A program made the translations under genes and the position numbers. A DNA stretch of 64,000 nt from Pythium myriotylum (lineage: Eukaryota; Oomycota; Peronosporomycetes; Pythiales; Pythiaceae), in the NCBI GenBank assembly GCA_023091665.1, contig JALJCQ010000014.1, forward strand, positions 372,001 through 436,000, in the 5' to 3' direction. Shown piece by piece: positions 60,221-64,000 of this stretch. Numbering within the stretch: position 1 is the first letter of the stretch; every line of letters starts with the position of its first letter. Below the pieces are notes generated by a model that worked only from the letters and a program-made list of their open reading frames with translations, made no database searches and had not been told where the DNA came from.

Positions 60221-61171
60221 TCACATGGCATTGTTGCAGAGGAATGGCACGTCGTCATAGAGCACGACAAAGCTTGAGAACGCCTGGTCTTCGTCGCCGC
60301 ACCAAACGCGGAGACACTCATCGGCGGTCGTGATCATGTCGGGATGGTAACCGATGGTTTCATTGTACGTTGAGAAGGCCTGGAGGATGCGAGTGAGGCT
60401 GATCAGCTCCTCAGGACCGTGCGAGGTCGCCACGCGCGATACGTCGTCTTCGATCACCTCGTACAACGGACACTTGCCACACTTGCAGAGATAGTCGTCC
60501 ACAAACAGCAACGTCTCCTCCTGAACACTCGATGCAAGTCGTAGCAAACGCATTGCCTTGGTCTCCACATCGTCGTTTTCGTCATAATAGTCGAGCTCGT
60601 CGAGTTCACTCGAAGCTGGAGAGGCCGGACTCTCACTATTGTAATCATTGAGCTCGCTGAGCCAATCGGAGGACTCGGTCGTGGCTGATCGGCTGTCGTC
60701 GAAGTTTTCATTTGCCTTCAAGGTTGTCCACTTGTCAGGACGTGCAAGGTTTATGGTGTCAAAGTCGCACGGGGTGTATTGAAACCACGGCGCATTCTTG
60801 AACAGGTCATCGTCGCTCTCTTCTTCGAGCTCAAAGGTCGATGCCGTGGATCCTGGAGCGTAGTTATCTTCGTAAACGATCTGGAACTCGCCAAGGATAT
60901 CGTCGAATTGATATTCATCGTCCTCAGTCTCCATCTCACTGTCAATGTCTGCGCTGCAGTTGAACTTGTCGAAGGCACTCGAGAGAACGCGCTGAATCGA
61001 GTGCTTGCAGGTTGAAATTGCTTTAGCCACGAGCATGCTCAAGATGTCTTCTGTTTCTTTCTTCGCGGCTGGTTTAGTAGCAGTGATCGGTAGAGGGGTG
61101 ATGGTCGAGCGCCCTGAAGGTACGGCTTCGTAGGCGTGGACCCATTCGGAACTGGAGGCAAAGTTGCCCAT
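60221..61171 (-). CDS. TBC-like domain protein, copy 2 (N-myristoylation motif)
   Basis: Single exon, 316 aa. The N-terminus MGNFASSS is a good N-myristoylation motif, suggesting membrane attachment. The middle is acidic. The C-terminal 110 residues match copy 1 (47527-48456): VDDYLCKCGKCPLYE, IEDDVSR (IxxDxxR), ILQAFSTYNETIGYHPDM, ECLRVWCGDEDQAFSSFVVLYDDVPF. As in copy 1 the GYxQGM Gln is replaced by Pro and the protein ends where a full TBC domain would continue. A dominant or non-catalytic Rab-binding role is an inference. A good initiator element lies 40 bp upstream, supporting this start. Confidence 0.72.
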   Translation of the reverse strand: MGNFASSSEWVHAYEAVPSGRSTITPLPITATKPAAKKETEDILSMLVAKAISTCKHSIQRVLSSAFDKFNCSADIDSEMETEDDEYQFDDILGEFQIVYEDNYAPGSTASTFELEEESDDDLFKNAPWFQYTPCDFDTINLARPDKWTTLKANENFDDSRSATTESSDWLSELNDYNSESPASPASSELDELDYYDENDDVETKAMRLLRLASSVQEETLLFVDDYLCKCGKCPLYEVIEDDVSRVATSHGPEELISLTRILQAFSTYNETIGYHPDMITTADECLRVWCGDEDQAFSSFVVLYDDVPFLCNNAM

Positions 61172-61546
61172 TGTGCTTTGGTGTCGGTTGGTTGTGTTTG
61201 CTGATGGTGGTAAAATGCTGAATGAGTGAGCAAGTGAGAGATGTCAGCGATCCAAAGTATGCATGTCAATCAGGTACCGCACGGGATGGTACAAATCAAA
61301 CCCAGGTGCATTTTCCGTATTTGTGTAGCCATTTTTGCGTGCCTTTTCGAATATTCGACGCGATCTAGTAAACCATTGGCTCAAAATTGTTAGCTACTGG
61401 ACTTCCAACCAATCATGGGCCACCAAAAGCTGAACATGAGCATGAAGATACGATTCTCCCTCCACTGGGCATGCGACTGATCGACAGGGCTAACATGGAA
61501 CCCGATCCATGTCGTAAGTTCACCTCATGCTAGAATCTTCCCTTGT
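61172..61546. other. promoter of TBC-like copy 2 and 3' flank of SF3A3
   Basis: 375 bp. Contains the initiator at 61211-61227; nothing else recognisable. Confidence 0.5.
61211..61227 (-). promoter_or_regulatory. oomycete initiator element of TBC-like copy 2
   Basis: Minus-strand ACTCATTCAGCATTTTA matches CTCATTYYNCAWTTT at all but one position, 40 to 56 bp upstream of the ATG. The best core-promoter match in the window. Confidence 0.65.
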
Positions 61547-63516
61547 TTAGAGCAAGCCCTGGCGAGCGAGATCTTCGAAAGTCTTGCGGCTGAGCACGTT
61601 TCCTTCCGAGTCTTCAAACTCTTCCTCGTTTGAGGCGTTCCACACCTCCGCGTCGATTTGGTCCTTCAGTTTCTCGTACACTGTAGAAAAATCAACGTCA
61701 TATGTCAGAACTTCAGTACATGGGTGGTGATTCCACGCTGTTTGCACGTACATGCGATGGCGTCGTTGATATTGGTGATGTCGTGGAAGTGTTTGGTGTT
61801 AGGGATCCCCAAACACCGCATGCCGTGTGCGTGCCGCCACTGCTGGAAGTGGCGATCGAAATCACGACGACCCCAATAGCTGTGGTTTCCGCAAATCTCG
61901 CACTTGAACTCGACACCCAGACCGTGGAGCTTGTATAGCCAGTACGGGATGGGCTTGCCATCCCAGCCAAGCGGCAGGTTGAGCGGGTTGTAGATTGGCT
62001 GGTCTTCGTCGTCGTTGTCCTCGATTGCATTATCCACATCGACATCAGAGAACGCACCCTCCTCTTCTTCAGCAATCTCGGCTTGCAGCTCCTCGTGGGT
62101 TCGAGTTTGCTTGACTTCCAAGTATGAAATCGTGCCGTGGATGACTTCAGTGAGCAACTCGTAGAGGCGGCGAATGAGCACTTCGTCGAACGCGATCTCG
62201 CGGCGGAATTTCTTGCTCTCCGTAGCGCCGTTTGCAGAGCCATTTACTGCCGACCCATTTGCGGCGGCAGCCAAAGCCTCCGCAGCTTTCTTGTGTTTCT
62301 TGCCATTGAGATGGCTGTTGTACACACCTTCCGATGTGAACTGCTTGTCGCAAGCTTTGCAGAATAGTGGAGGGGTGCTATCTGCACCCTTGCCATTCGA
62401 CGAGCTGTTTCCAGCAGCAGCAGCAGCAGCTCGCTGGTCCCAGCCTTTGACTTCATTCAGCGCCCACTTTTTATCGAATCTTGCCTGGGTCTCGGCAATC
62501 ACGTCGTCGAGGTCCACAAGCGGCTGTGTCTTGCGGTAAAAGTCCAGCAAGTAGCCCTTGAGATCGGCGAGGTACTGCTGGTACTCATTTGACTTGCGCT
62601 TCTCGTTCTCCGGGATGTCGGCAAAATCGTGGAAGCAGCTCAGATACGTGAGATAATCCACTTTCACGGTCGAATCCTCGCTGTTTCCGGCCGCACGACG
62701 CGCTCGGCGGCTTCCCGAGCTAGATCTCGCTGACGATTTGGCTGCGTACTTCTCAATCGACCTGTCCAACACATCACACTACACGTGACCATCCCGTTCT
62801 AATACCTCCTCCCAACTCCACCACGCACCATTTAAACGCCGACAAATTGAGGTATCGCGAGTAGAACTCGTGCAAATCGACGTACTTGCCAAAGCGCTCC
62901 TCTCCCGAGAACTACCACCACCGCAAAAAAAAAAAAGCTCACGTAAGAACTCCACCGTCCATGCATCCCTCGTTCACGCTCGTACCTGGAGCTGTGGATT
63001 GAGCACGTCGTCGAGCGGCGGGTCGTGGACCACGGGCGTGTTCGGGTACTTGGCGTGGAACGCGCGGATGGACTTGAGCTGCTCGTAGAACGACGTGAAC
63101 ACGGCGCGGCCGCGCATGCTCTCGATCTCGTCCTCAAAGGTCCTAGCCATCCATCCATGGTGAGTTAACTTTCTCGTTTCTCTGGACCATACACCTCGCA
63201 ACGCACTTGTCCTTGTCCTCGTAGAGCTCGTGCACGTGGCGACTCTGCTCCACGACCTTGTCCAGCAGCCCGCTCACCTTGTGGCCGTGGAGCACGCGCT
63301 CGCGGTGCTGGAAGACACACACGACGGTCAGAACTTTGGTTCCGCCAGAACTTTGGTTCCCGCGCACGCCCGACGGCGCGAGCGGGCGCGTTCGAACGCC
63401 ACGCGCAGCGCACGTACGTTGCGAGGCTTCTCGTTGAGGATCGACACGATCGCGCGCTCGTACGACTCGACGGCTTCCTGCCCCGCGCGGAGCTGCTCGA
63501 GCACGGTCGACGCCAT
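61547..63516 (-). CDS. splicing factor 3A subunit 3 (SF3a60 / Prp9)
   Basis: Six exons on the minus strand: 63418-63516, 63195-63307, 62986-63142, 62829-62911, 61752-62761, 61547-61680 (531 aa). SF3A3 is part of the U2 snRNP and is needed for branch-site recognition. The N-terminus (STVLEQLRAGQEAVESYERA, then HVHELYEDKDK, FTSFYEQLKSIRAFHAKYP) matches SF3a60. A first C2H2-type finger (FCKACDKQFTSEGVYNSHLNGKKH) lies centrally. The signature IYNPLNLPLGWDGKPIPYWL, the matrin-type finger CEICGNHSYWG ... HFQQWRHAHGMRCLG and the tail EEEFEDSEGN...LARQGLL complete it. The last intron (61681-61751) is fixed by AIA-LYEKLKD continuity. Intron 1 contains a short duplication (accaaagttctg twice). Poly-Ala from CAG-type repeats near 62413-62429. 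Confidence 0.94.
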
Positions 63517-64000
63517 GGTCGGCTCGGCTGGGCCACGGGAACAACAGGATGGGGCGCCCGCGCAAGGGTACGGTGTAACCACGTAACCCGGGTTTAACGA
63601 GGAAATACGGGTTGAGGATCCGGATTTAAGAGGAAGGTAATGTAGCCATGTCACCAAATGTATCGAGGATTTTTGGTTGGTTGCTTGCACGCAAGCACGG
63701 AGAGCGAGAGGCTGATGGCTCACGAAGCAATCACAACTGGGATGCCTCGCGCGAATCTCGTTCGATCCGCTGGTTTTTCTCGTTGCCTTCAGAAATCCGA
63801 GCTCATCCTTCAACAGCATTTTCAGATCGGGAAGGATTGGGTTGAGTATCGGAAGATCTACCACGTCGTGTCACAGAACACGGGAAGATTTTTTGTTAAA
63901 ATGGGACTCGGCTTCCAGGTTGACAACTGGCAGGCCTCTGCGTTTTGCAGACTCTGAATCTCTAAAACTGTGCTTCAATCTGTTGACGCTTGTCTGATCC
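63517..64000. other. right-edge sequence upstream of SF3A3
   Basis: 484 bp to the window end: promoter of SF3A3 and unassigned DNA. Open frames (for example 63658-63957) have no recognised relatives. Confidence 0.45.

Overview
The window is nuclear DNA from an oomycete, probably a Pythium- or Phytophthora-like species (species not determined). The evidence is gene content and gene structure: a receptor fused to a phosphatidylinositol phosphate kinase, an oomycete-type bZIP factor with its C-terminal SnoaL-like domain, a C-x4-C-x9-C-x2-H zinc-finger array protein, an acylated cGMP-type kinase, and motility genes of a flagellated cell (Cep135-like, dynein intermediate chain, LRR-IQ centrosomal-type protein, DRC3). 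Introns are short (52 to 110 bp, GT-AG), many genes have one exon, and spacers are compact. Several spacers carry matches to the oomycete initiator CTCATTYYNCAWTTT. I saw no rRNA, tRNA, CRISPR or prokaryotic features.

Layout. 0-10.6 kb is dense housekeeping: Cep135-like (partial), SAMHD1-like dNTPase, cytoplasmic dynein intermediate chain, a membrane-anchored left-handed beta-helix acyltransferase-type protein, an LRR-IQ protein and a zinc-finger array protein. 10.6-24.4 kb is sparser and secretory: a tandem pair of small secreted six-cysteine proteins, a protein of unknown function, a SelM/Sep15-like protein, an ORF without a clear start, a four-TM protein, a broken Hsp70 copy and a secreted esterase. 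24.7-34.7 kb holds a three-CNB AGC kinase divergent from DRC3, a cysteine-rich receptor-like membrane protein, an HDEL-tailed Hsp70 and an ankyrin-repeat protein.

35.8-47 kb is the rearranged core. A decayed second copy of the esterase gene is split by a 2.6-kb Mutator-like element with 52-bp terminal inverted repeats and a 9-bp target duplication. Next comes a large inverted duplication whose two 694-codon genes are almost identical although their upstream flanks differ by about 8 percent. An ankyrin gene lies between the arms, a secreted PLC-X phospholipase gene lies in the right arm, and only the last codons of that gene survive in the left arm.

47-64 kb returns to ordinary genes: two copies of a TBC-like protein family flanking the receptor-PIPK, a multi-PHD chromatin reader, the bZIP factor, and splicing factor SF3A3 at the end.

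Duplication is the recurring theme. Paralogue pairs in the window are the secreted proteins, Hsp70 (intact and truncated), ankyrin genes, esterase (intact and relic), the 694-codon genes, PLC (intact and tail) and the TBC-like genes. Exon models were built by hand from splice consensus, reading-frame continuity and remembered family sequence patterns; no alignment or transcript data were available.
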